Assembly (NCBI GenBank): GCA_936432065.2
Contig: OW386285.2
Coordinates: 180,722,890-180,786,889, forward strand
Source: Rutpela maculata
Lineage: Eukaryota; Arthropoda; Insecta; Coleoptera; Cerambycidae
Length of the DNA stretch: 64,000 bases
Direction: 5' to 3'
The notes below the pieces were generated by a model. It made no database searches. It was not told the DNA's origin and was given only the letters and a program-made list of their open reading frames with translations. This document shows, piece by piece, positions 11,484 to 21,299 of the stretch. A program made the translations under genes and the position numbers. Each line of letters starts with the position of its first letter. Position 1 is the stretch's first letter.

Positions 11484-12544
11484 GTCTCCCTTAATTCTGT
11501 TGCAATAATCCTAACCCTAAAATACATTTATTATGTTTACATTTTGGCAAAACTTTTGTTAATACATCGGGAATCATATTTTCAGTCGAAATGTAGTTCA
11601 ACTCCACAAGATGTTCGGTCATATGTGCAGTTGCTCCAGAGTATATGTACCAACTTTCAGGCTGCACCGTAACAGGCAGAGCAGTCGACCAAGACACAAC
11701 ATTTCCCACACTCTTACTCGAGTCTTGTTGTTGTTGTCCAGTATACGTTTTCGAAAAACAATTGCGGGCTATATGTCCAAACTTGTGACACCTAAAACAT
11801 TTAACGCCAACCTTTTTCTATTAGCTGAATTCTTGAATTCAAAATATTTCTTCCTCTTGGTCATCAACGCTGCTATTCCTTCTTCTCGACGCTCTTCTGT
11901 TTCTCTTCTCACAGCTTCTTGTAAAAGTTTTTGTTTCACTAGATCACTTGTGATTATAACTCCTGAGTTTTCCAGGCCCATGCACATGGGACGATAGTCT
12001 GGAGTAAGTCCCCGCATGATGAGCACCGCCATGAAGTCATCTTCTATTGGTTTATTTTTGTCTGCTAGTTGTGTGGCCACTGACATGAATCGAGACAAGT
12101 ACTCCTCCATATTTCTAGAGTCTTTTAACTTAAATCGAGCAACATGTCAACAAGGCCCAAACGTTTGTTAACACATTTGTCATCATAAGCCGTTTCCAGG
12201 GTTTTCCAAGCTTCCCTGGCAGTTTCAGCAGATCTTACGTACAACTTTGATCCTGCATCTACCATTAGGCAGATTTTCGCAAGCGCACGTTGCTCTCGCT
12301 TTCTATCTCGAGTCTCCGCAATATTTTGTTCTATAATGCAGTCCCATAAATCCTCATGCATAAGATACATTTGCATATCGAACTTCCAACCTGCATAGTT
12401 AGCCATTCCCCGCAGTTTTTCAATTGGAGGTAAAGAGCCGCCATAACTTCCACTTCCCGACAATGCTTGCATCGTGGTAGGCAACACATTAGTATTAATA
12501 AGGGCCCCTGCTTCAGTCTCTGATTCGCGTGTTTCGATGGGCAT
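11484..12544 (-). pseudogene. copia gag with protease-RNase H deletion junction
   Basis: Gag starts at 12544 (MPIETRESE). It shows the usual copia N-terminal pattern: IEKLRGMANYAGWKF, MYLMHEDLWDCI, and AREAWKTLETAYDDK up to a frameshift near 12140. The second frame, about 12145-11790, gives FKLKDSRNMEEYLSRF, PIEDDFMAVLIMRGL, and a basic Arg/Glu-rich tail. A second shift near 11800 leads to a CCHC zinc knuckle, CFRCHKFGHIARNC, then the protease start WYIYSGATAHMTE, in which the catalytic Asp of the DSGA motif reads as Tyr. Immediately after that come NYISTENMIPDVLTKVLPK and LGLG, the C-terminal end of copia RNase H. So about 3 kb of pol is deleted in frame. The element could be moved only by proteins supplied from a complete relative. 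Confidence 0.9.
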
Positions 12545-12667
12545 TGTTTATTGTAAAATTGAGGGTAACGTAACCTCACTACACAGAAAAGTCTAGTAAT
12601 AAAAGAGTTCGTACAATATCACCCAACAATTAGTTCATTTCATTAAGGATACGTAGTAGATCCAGCT

Positions 12668-12681
12668 CTGGGCCCATAACC
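12668..12681 (-). promoter_or_regulatory. copia primer-binding site, half-tRNA initiator Met
   Basis: The plus strand reads CTGGGCCCATAACC, identical to the anticodon arm of insect initiator tRNA-Met. The minus strand, which is the element's RNA sense, is therefore complementary to it and abuts the 5' LTR exactly. Priming from an internally cut initiator tRNA is characteristic of Drosophila copia and its relatives. Confidence 0.9.
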
Positions 12682-12861
12682 TTTTGAGATTGTGATATAT
12701 TGATTTATATCTTATATAGACAGTCCTCAGAATAAAATACTGGTTTGTTGATTAGCAAATTTATTAGACTACTTGATGATAACAGGTTACTAAGGTTTTT
12801 GCTAAAGTGTTACCACCTTAAATAATATAGATTTATTCACACAGAATTATCATTTCTAACA
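12682..12861 (-). repeat. copia element 5' LTR
   Basis: 180 bp, nearly identical to 11303-11483. Differences are a few substitutions and two small indels in the TATATCTTATATA part. Both LTRs share TTTTGAGATTGTG at the left (plus-strand view) and TTCTAACA at the right. Confidence 0.9.
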
Positions 12862-13480
<619 letters not shown>

Positions 13481-13799
13481 TTGATTTTTATATCCTTTTT
13501 AAATCTTCTGTTGATTTTTATATTCTGTTATATAAGAGATATCCATGTTTAGCTGTTGTAAGATTATCTATGTTTGTGTTAAGCGATTATGAAATATTAT
13601 TAATAAAGAATAATAGATGATTTATATGTCGATATAAAAAAAAAGGCCCTAGTTATCGATACTTAGAATAAACTACTTGTAATTTAGGTCTTCTATTGTG
13701 AAAGTGTGTAGATGAGGTTTTCAAGAGGTGTTGCTCCTGCCATATCCCTCCTCCTTCCCTGTTTTTTGATAAACAGGACTCCGGGCTATTTTTAAAGTT

Positions 13800-14210
13800 A
13801 ATAAGCTCTAACTTCTGTTTTTTGAAATTTGACAGCAATTATGGCAGCTGCCAAATTTAAAAACCATATTTCGCTGTCAACTACTGAATCTGGCAGTTTA
13901 AAAACAATATATATATATCTATTTTTCTATACATTTATAGTGCATTTTTAAAATTAATAAGCTGTTACCTCTATATTTTGAAAATTGACAGCAATTATGA
14001 CAGCTACCAAATTTAAAACTCATATTTTCCTGTCAGTTACTAAATCAAACAGATCAAAAATATATCAATATATATCTATTTTTCTATACATTTACAGGGT
14101 ATTTTTAAAATTAATAATCTCTGGAAATTTGACAACAATTATGCCAGTTGCTAAATTTAGAAATACATATTTTCTTGTCAACTTCGGAACCAGGTACATT
14201 GAAAACACCA
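13800..14210 (-). repeat. Tandem ~155 bp units, right arm, inverted
   Basis: Three units are in reverse orientation relative to 10905-11302. GCCAAATTTAAAAACCATAT lies at about 13848, CCAAATTTAAAACTCATATT at about 14006, and GCTAAATTTAGAAATACAT at about 14152, each preceded by ACAGCAATTATG-CAG. Together with the left array they form a cruciform-capable structure. Confidence 0.8.
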
Positions 14211-14639
14211 TATATATTTTTCTGAACACCAACCTGTTATTGTATGAATTATTTATCCAAAAATCGATTTTTTTATATTTGACAGTAATTTTGACAGTTG
14301 TCAACAACTAAATCAAAAATTCATCTAGACAGATCAATAGCTGATTAAAAGACGAAGATTTAAAAAAAAAATTGTTACGAAAACTCAAATTTACGGCCCG
14401 TTAGAATAAATTTAATAGACAAAACAGTATCTTTTGTATCTTTGTAAAAATATGATCTTTTATTAAAAATTAAAGAAAATGAAAAACGAAATTTCAAAAT
14501 CCGGCTAGAGGGATCGATAGGTAAATTCAAGACGAACATTTAAAAAAAAATGTCTCAATAACTTAAGTAATTTGGGTGGAACACTGGCATTTCTCGCCAC
14601 TGTGCGACGTCCCCCGAGATTCTCCGAAATGTTCACGAA

Positions 14640-14810
14640 TGTGTCTATTCTTGAAAAATTCCGATGTATTCCCGATTATTTCTAGATATCCCCCGTTATT
14701 CCTGAGTATTCTGATGTTTCCGAATATTCTCATGTATTCCCGAGTATTTCCGATATTCCCAAAATATTGCCATGGTATTCCATTTTGTATAGGTATTCCC
14801 TCGGAAAAAA
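14640..14810 (+). repeat. Degenerate short-period repeat (TATTCCCGA-like)
   Basis: Many imperfect copies of an 11-14 bp word around GTATTCCCGAGTATTTCCGA. An open frame runs through it but encodes only low-complexity sequence. Confidence 0.55.
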
Positions 14811-14825
14811 ATGTTTTATGTTGCC

Positions 14826-14998
14826 ATCAGCTTATTATACTCTTCGCAAAAACGAAGAGTATATTGTATTTGATCGGCCCATTTCTAAAATCGTAAATAT
14901 CGCTCCTAGAGAAAAAAATTTCATATCATTGTGTTAATGAACGAATTCTGAACAACTTTCAAAATGTCCGTCCGTCCGTCCGTCACGTTTCTTGTAAG
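14826..14998. repeat. Repeat with ACTCTTCG hairpin and (CCGT)n
   Basis: It contains the hairpin ACTCTTCG-caaaaa-CGAAGAGT at 14839-14860, then ATTTGATCGGCCC. A word shared with 5758-5800 (AAATATCGCTCCTAGAG...TTCATATCATTGTG) follows, and then four CCGT repeats at 14966-14983. It forms the left flank of the gypsy insertion. Confidence 0.5.
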
Positions 14999-15002
14999 CA
15001 CG

Positions 15003-15244
15003 ACTAATATAATCGATACTCCCAATCGCTTTTTTAAAAATAATTATAATTTTTATTTCGCAAACTACAAGTCTTTATATAATTATATAATTAATACATG
15101 AATACTACAAGGCGGCTAGCAACTAACTGCTGTTAGAAACAAAGCAAATGTAGAAGCATCCCGCGACATCGCATTCCAGAGATAGGGGGTTTCTGCTGAG
15201 TCGGCATTTCCATTATGGGAACAGGGCTGGTGCATGATGTAATT
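15003..15244 (-). repeat. Errantivirus-like 3' LTR
   Basis: On the minus strand it begins AATTACATCATGCACCAGCC right after a purine tract (GGGGGGAGG, plus positions 15245-15254). It runs through a TATATAAAG box and AATAAA to ...GATTATATTAGT. The first 24 bp are the same as 20337-20360. The right end is well fixed by the repeat; the left end rests on the CACG duplication. Confidence 0.7.
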
Positions 15245-15259
15245 CCTCCCCCCGAAGAT

Positions 15260-16540
15260 TCAACTACCGAGGGTAACTAAGGGAGTTGAAAGGTCCATTT
15301 CTTCTATTAGATACTCTTCTCTAGATTTCCGGCAGTACTGTTTAAGGATGACTCTTTCATAGGCAATGTAGACTAATATCGATATTATTAGTCCGTAAAT
15401 TAACAATGTCCAAATACTGGGTACGTGGCACACTCCTTGAAAAACCGTATCGGGTTGATTGTGAATTATTTGTGTCTTGATTTCTTGAAGTTCATCAAGT
15501 TCAATGTTATCCAGGCGGAGGCTAATGTTTATTTTTGGAGTATTCGTAGCAACTGTGTTTATTTCGGGAAACAATATTGGTTGGTTCGAACTTATCGATT
15601 GCATTTTATTATCGATAGTTTCGTGCTGGGTGGCTATTTGGCAACCAATTAGTATATTTATCAGGTAGGTGCCAACAGCAACTTTTCGGGTTTCTTCCTG
15701 GCCTATGCAGCTTAACTTAATGGTCTCTTCAAATCGCAGAACTGCAATCCACTGATCAGATTTTTCCAATTGCTTGATTAACGATCTGGATAAGTTAACA
15801 TTTATTTATTCGCAGGTAGAATTAGTTGTGTCTAGCAGCTGTACTTCGCAAGGGGTTTCTTTGTTGATTTCTTGAAGATCCAGTCTCTCACAGGTGAAGG
15901 TTTGTGTGGTTACTTCTATACAGAGGTCGCTCAGAAATGCATAGTACAATCCGTCTTTTACCAAAAATTTGTTTCTCGGAATTATAGCCTTAAACTGACC
16001 CTGGGTTAAGATGGGGATGGAATATAGGTGATAATAATTGAATTCTGAAGGGTAAGTTATTGGAATGTATAGAATGTAAGTGATTTTGTTATTTAATATA
16101 TATCCGTCTATCTTTATAATTTTTTCGAACAATAATATATTGTCCAGTGTGACTTCAAACGGAAGTTGATTTCTTTTTACTTGTTTTTGTAATCTTTTCA
16201 ATTCGTTAAACAAATCCTTTGTTTTTATAATACATAATTTATAATTTTAAAAAGGATATAGAATTCTCTATATCTTGCAATATTGAATTGATCATCTCAC
16301 ACATTATGATAATCTGGTTCATAACATCTTTGATAAACAATGTGGTTTCCTTATATAGTAGGCGATCTGAGATTTGGTTGATTTTCAGTTCCAAAAGTTT
16401 TTCATTGTGACTTATTTGTTGAATTGTTTTATTGAATGTCTATTAAATCTATTGAAAGAGAATTTTGGTTTTTAATGTTTGAGACTAACTTTATTTGATT
16501 ATTTTGCAATTCCTGAATTAATTTCTCATAACGTTCCCCA
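15260..16540 (-). pseudogene. Errantivirus-like env, N-terminally deleted
   Basis: This is the membrane glycoprotein of an insect retrovirus-like element. It enters the reading frame near 16540 with a helical, Gln/Asn-rich ectodomain segment. A stop or frameshift near 16439 and another near 16245 follow. From 16213 one frame runs to the end at 15260, broken only by a TAA at 15806-15808. Cysteines in the segment at 15800-15930 and a hydrophobic anchor of about 22 residues (WTLLIYGLIISILVYIAY, about 15345-15400), followed by a short basic-acidic tail, fit the C-terminal part of this family. The signal peptide, the proteolytic site region and the fusion peptide are not present. It is non-functional. 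The identification rests on position, the anchor and general pattern. Confidence 0.75.
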
Positions 16541-19106
16541 TCTAAAATATTTTTGAAGGACAGCCGAGAATGGTTCGTACATTTGCGGCTTTTCGAAATA
16601 TATATAATATTGGAGTTCGGGAGATATATAATTTTTAATGAGATCTATGACATCCTGCTCAAAGTTGTTTTCGGAAATTTGAACCGTTAAACGTTTTTTC
16701 TTCTCGAATAAAATTTTTATTTTGGGTTTTCTCGGCGAGTGCAATACAGAGTTCACGATGACTTGGTTTTGACCAAAATTGACAGCACAGTCTGACACTG
16801 GGATGTCTATAATTGGATTTTGTTCTTGTGGAATGTCATCGTTTAGTTCTTGGTCGTCCAGTTGGACTTGCATAGATGCATTGTCGATTTCGGAGTTATG
16901 TGATAGGCCCGGTAAAGATAAAATTTCTTGAACGAACCGATCGATCTCGTGGTTTTCTGATTGATTTTCGTTATTTGTTTGAGTTAACTTTTCGATTTCC
17001 TCAGAGACTGTATCGGCCTCTTTGGTGTGAATTTCAAAGCGCGACAACGCGTCCGCGTTAGTATTTTCTTTTCCACGTTTATATGTGATATTATAATCGA
17101 ATTCTTCTAGTTTATACGCCACCGAAGTAATTTCGAGTTCGGGTCCTTCAGAGAAAATGACCACTGTAATGGTTTGTGGTCGGTAATTATATTAAATTTT
17201 CTGCCAAAAAGGTACGGTCTGAAGTACTTTGTGGCTCATAGGATACCCAATAATTCACGTTCAATAACGGAGTAATTACGTTCAGAATCATTTAATGTCC
17301 GGGAAGCATATGCTACAGGGAGGTCATGATCTATTGACCCCTGAGACAATATGGCGCCAAGACTTACATTGCTCGCATCAGTCGTCAAGTTAAATGGTTT
17401 AGTGAAGTCCGGGTACCGTAATAAAGGCTCATTGATCAGTACATTTTTGCAAGTTTCAAAACATGACAGAAATTCGTCATTATGTTCAATTTTTGCGCCC
17501 TTCTTTAGACATTTAGTCAATGGCTTGGTAATCTTGGCAAAGTTATTTATAAAGCGGCGGTAATATCCTAACGATCCCAGGAAACCTTTTATTTTTTTCG
17601 TAGTTTTAGGTATCGGAAAATTTTTGATCGCGTTAATTTTGTCCGGATTTGGTTTGACGCCCTGTGGAGTGACAATATGCCCGAGGTAAGTCACCTCCTC
17701 TCTCAGGAATTCCGACTTATTTAATTGAATTTTAAAATTTGAGTCCCGTAACCGTTGAAATACTTCTTTAATCGTTCCAAATGCTCTTGTAAAGACGTAG
17801 AAAAAATAATTATGTCGTCAAGATAAACGAGGCATTTTTCATTTTGAATACCGCGTAAAATGTTATCCATAACTCGCTGGAACGTAGCCGGGGCGTTTTT
17901 GGGCCCAAACGGCATCCGCAAGTACTCGTAGTGTCCATTTTCCGTATTAAACGCGGTTTTTTCGATATCACTTTCTTCCATTTCTATTTGATGGAACCCG
18001 CTTGCCAAGTCTAGTGTAGTAAAATACTGACACTTGCCCAATTTGTCTAACAAATCCGTAATATTAAGCAGTGGGTACCTGTCGTCGACGGTTTTCTCAT
18101 TAAGCTTCCTGTAGTCTACGACTACTCTCCACTTTTGTTTTCCCGAGGCGTCGGCCTTTTTAGGTACCACCCAAATTGGTGATGACCACGGAGAATTAGT
18201 TGGTCTGATATTATTTTTAACCTCTATTTTATGTATGAATGAATACCTATATGATTTTGTGTAAACTGGAGTTTCGTCAGCTGTTCATATTTGGTGTTTT
18301 ATTTTGCTAGTGAAACTTAACGGCATATTTTCTTGATAGAATATATCCGAAAATTCCCTACATAAATTAAGATTTTTTGATTTCTCTTCCGAATTTAAGT
18401 GATCGGTATGAATTTTTGACAAGTCCAAATTGTATTTTGAATAATCATCGAAATTATTCAAATCAATTTGTTCAATAGAGTTTCTCTCAAATTTTTCTAC
18501 TTGGATTGGTTCCGAAAAATCTAATGTTACAGTTTTAGTTGTACTATTTAATATGGTAGTTAGAGCTTGTCCAGTTTTTGCGATTGTAAGCGATTCAGGT
18601 ATTTCGCAGTTATGAAATTTTTGGTGGGGAATTATTACTTCTCCGTTTGAAACAGATGTTTTAATTCTAATTACTTGTTCAGACCTCGGTGAAATTGATA
18701 TTAAATTTAAGTCATTTGAGGTTTTATGATACAAAAGCTTAATTTTTACGTATGGGGTAATTAAATAGCCTTTGTTAAAATCTAAGCTTGCTTGTAAAAG
18801 TTTTAAATTGTCTAACCCAATTAAACCATTAAAAATATTGTGAAACTTAAATAAAAAGAATTTTAAATTTCGTTCTTTTGGCAAATTAAATATTTTAGAG
18901 GAAGGTATAGAGGCACTGTACTTAGGCGCAGATTTCTGAAAAACTGTTGAAACAATAAAAGGATCATATACAATTAAATTTGGGAAAAGATTTTGTGGTA
19001 TATCGGGGTCAAAGAACGATTTCGTCGATCCCGAGTCTATTAAAAATTTCAGCTTATATTCAGGAAATATGATACGATAATTCGCTTGAGTTAGTGGTAT
19101 TAAATG
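16526..19106 (-). pseudogene. Gypsy pol: protease, RT, RNase H; integrase deleted
   Basis: The protease starts just after the gag stop at 19107 and shows KFLIDSGSTKSFF (DSG active site, about 19030-19065). The frame continues to an in-frame TGA at 18285-18287 and resumes in the same frame with the RT: SPIWVVPKK, VVVDYRKLNEKTVDDRYPL, YFTTLDLASGFHQI, MPFGPKNAPATFQ and the active-site LVYLDDIIIFS (about 17815-17850). A one-base shift near 17765 leads to the RT thumb and RNase H: TYLGHIVTPQGVKP, GFLGSLGYYRRFI, LTTDASNVSLGA and ERELLGIL. A TGA then falls at 17237, then TDHKPLQW, another shift near 17120, and KRGKENTNADALSR. All four RNase H acidic residues can be found across the frames. After about 200 spacer residues the text jumps to env near 16535, so the zinc-binding, core and C-terminal parts of integrase are gone. 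Confidence 0.92.
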
Positions 19107-20336
19107 TTATAATTTGGGGGTCCATGTCTGGTTGTCTGGTTGAGGCGTAATTTGAAAATTTTCCTCCGGGGTTTCCACTATATCTGTACTTTCATATTCG
19201 TTATAATTAGGACATTCATTGAATTCATCATTTTGACAATTATAATCTATAGACTGATAGTTTTCAAAATCTTGATTAGGTTGATTTAATTCTGTATTGA
19301 ATAATTTTTCAGAGGCAAAATTTCCCTGTGATTGATGATACTGACGCGAAGTTGACGGACCTTGTTGATATTGATTTGTAGTATTTCTAGTAGATACACT
19401 CATAGGTGTAGGTCTCGGTAACATTCGGTTTGGGTCTGGTTTAAAAACATTGTTATTTTGTTGGGGCTGTCTGAATGCTGGTGCATTCGTGAAAGATCGT
19501 TGTGGCTGATTAAATACTTGTGCGTTTGAGAAAAATCGCTGTGGCTGATAATTCATTCTAGGCTGTACTGGTATTGGTTGAGAGGGAAAAGAATTTCTAT
19601 TAAAATTTTGAGGTGTAAAATGATTCTGTCTATTAAAATTTTGTGGATGAGCATTAAATTGAAATGGTCGAGGAACCTGTAATTATCGAGGGGCCTCGGC
19701 AAATTTTGATGTGGTACTGGTGGTCTATTATGTTCCTGAACATTTTTCGTGAAATTTTTATTTGAGTAATTTTGGAAGTAATGAACGTTATCGTCCTGTA
19801 TAACAAGTTGCAAAGCCTCACTGAGAGTTTATGGCTGCATACAGCGAATGGTTGTACTCAAAGGTTCTTTCAGCCCAGATAAAAATGTTTTTAATGCCAG
19901 GTCGTTATAAAGTTTTCGCTTTAATTTTTTTCGATTCATCAGTAGTTTCATGTGCATTAACGTAACTGCATAGTAAATTTAAAATTTTTAAAACTCTATC
20001 ATAAAATTGCTGAGGGCTTTCGTTATGTGATTGTCTCATTAAAACCATATCTCTATTAAGACAAGTTTCGTCCCTTTGATCGGGGAAATTTCTAATTAAT
20101 GTTTTCTTTAATTCCTCCCATGTAGAAACATCCTGTATATTTATTACCATTTTTGCGTTACCAGTTAATTTTGAAATAAGTGAATTGAACAAATAAGTGT
20201 TTTGAAAATCATTTAGATTCTCGCGATTATAAAGTATCCAATTAATGAATCACAAATCTATAAATATCGGTTCAATTTATTAGGATCGCCATTAAATTCT
20301 GGCACACATTTAAGATACTCGCTCTTGAATTGAGCC
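19107..20336 (-). pseudogene. Gypsy/errantivirus-like gag, broken
   Basis: The N-terminal coding part starts immediately next to the LTR remnant, without leader or primer site, and reads QFKSEYLKCVPEFNGDPNKL around 20260-20330. After stops and shifts near 20250-20200, the frame at 20192-19905 gives the capsid-like SLISKLTGNAKMVINIQ and RDMVLMRQSHNESPQQFYDR. A shift near 19910, a TAA near 19830 and a shift near 19685 separate further blocks. The last frame, 19556-19107, is rich in Asn, Gln and Pro, with RPTPMSVSTRNTTNQ, a pattern familiar from gag C-termini of this group. It ends in an acidic stretch and TAA at 19107-19109. No zinc knuckle is visible, as is usual for errantivirus gag. Confidence 0.85.
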
Positions 20337-20360
20337 ACAGGGCTGGTGCATGATGTAATT
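20337..20360 (-). repeat. 5' LTR remnant, 24 bp
   Basis: Identical to the first 24 bases of the 3' LTR (15221-15244) in the same orientation, and joined directly to gag sequence. The rest of the 5' LTR, the tRNA primer site and the leader are deleted. Confidence 0.8.
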
Positions 20361-20544
20361 CACGATAACTTAAGAAAGAAAAGTCCGATTGTACTGAAAT
20401 TTGGAAAGTAAGTTAGTGTTAGCTAGAGGAAGAATCCTATTGTTTTTGAAGAAAATCGATCAATAAATAAAAAAGTTATTTAATTTTTAAAAAATATTCT
20501 CTTAATTTTTGTCGCTTGTACTTAACAATCAATTTTCGTAGCAA

Positions 20545-20640
20545 TATGTGATGGTGCAGTGGCTAAAAGTTTGCCTTGCAATCCAAAGATCGTATGTTCG
20601 AAGTTCGAATCCCACACAGGTTGGATATTTATTTTTCATT
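20545..20640 (+). mobile_element. tRNA-derived SINE head
   Basis: Polymerase III promoter boxes are visible: an A-box-like TGGTGCAGTGGCTA at about 20552-20565 and a B-box AGTTCGAATCCC at about 20602-20613, spaced as in a tRNA. The stem-loop partners expected of a working tRNA do not close (no acceptor stem), and a T-rich body follows. It is therefore a SINE or a tRNA pseudogene, not a tRNA gene. The 3' end is not resolved; AT-rich sequence continues to about 20890. Confidence 0.65.
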
Positions 20641-21295
20641 TTTTTTTTCATATACTTAATTTTTTTCACAACAAAGATCATATCACAGAATTTAAGATGT
20701 CCAAAACTAACATTATTTACAAGAAAACTGAGAAGAGTATCCTATAGAATGTGTAACAATTATATAAAAACCTCAGTCAATTGGCGAAGAGTACCTACGT
20801 TTTTAGCTTGTTGGGTTTTTATATTTAATTATTGTGAAAATAAACATAACAAACACGCCTCACATATTAAACAGAACAGGAAAGTGTGTGTTTGATTCAA
20901 AATTATTTTTTTTATTTGCTAGATATGCATTACATGTTTTCGTAAGAATCATTACTGCTTTCAGGTTAAATTTATCACCAAAAATACATTGTAGCTGGCA
21001 ATGATGAATATTTCACCATTTCGTCGTTTTTCGGAATCTTTCAGTAGGTGTTTGCAGTATATTATGTCTATATGAGAGCCGTCTCTCGTGCAGATAACTC
21101 ACCAGAGGATTGGTTATTAGAAACGAATAGGTATATTATTTGAAATATATTTGAAAATTTTTCACCTGCTGCTGGCTATTTTTTATTTTATTTAAAATTT
21201 CAAATACCTACAAAAAATATATCACACGAATTTATATTTGAAATGAATATGACACTTCATCTTTTATCTAGCAGACAAATATATTGAAGTAACTA
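20641..21295. other. No gene seen
   Basis: AT-rich. Possible SINE body up to about 20890, then unique-looking sequence. Confidence 0.35.
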
Positions 21296-21299
21296 CTTA

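Larger units (their letters stand above)
11303..12861 (-). mobile_element. Internally deleted Ty1/copia LTR retrotransposon, 1.56 kb
   Basis: It is bounded by two near-identical LTRs (11303-11483 and 12682-12861) and a perfect 5 bp target duplication, AAAAT, at 11298-11302 and 12862-12866. Between them lie gag, a zinc knuckle and the start of protease, followed directly by the end of RNase H; integrase and reverse transcriptase are missing. The primer-binding site matches half of initiator tRNA-Met. The LTRs differ at only a handful of positions, so the insertion is relatively recent. It sits inside a unit of the foldback array, so it is younger than that element. Confidence 0.93.
15003..20360 (-). 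mobile_element. Ty3/gypsy errantivirus-like element, 5.36 kb, defective
   Basis: The minus strand carries, in order, a 24 bp remnant of the 5' LTR, gag, protease, reverse transcriptase, RNase H, a spacer, the C-terminal two thirds of env, a polypurine tract and a 242 bp 3' LTR. A 4 bp CACG occurs immediately outside both proposed ends (14999-15002 and 20361-20364), matching the 4 bp duplications of this group. Integrase and the start of env are missing at a junction near 16535. Several stops and frameshifts are present. It can neither integrate nor drive its own full transcription. Confidence 0.85.

Noticed and set aside
11611..11997. 128-codon plus-strand frame
   Set aside because: Antisense to the copia gag and zinc-knuckle region, which explains all the signal.
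14576..14896. 106-codon frame at the foldback edge
   Set aside because: Encodes only the degenerate TATTCCCGA repeat; no domain.
20545..20640. Functional tRNA gene
   Set aside because: A and B boxes are present but no acceptor stem or plausible anticodon stem closes.
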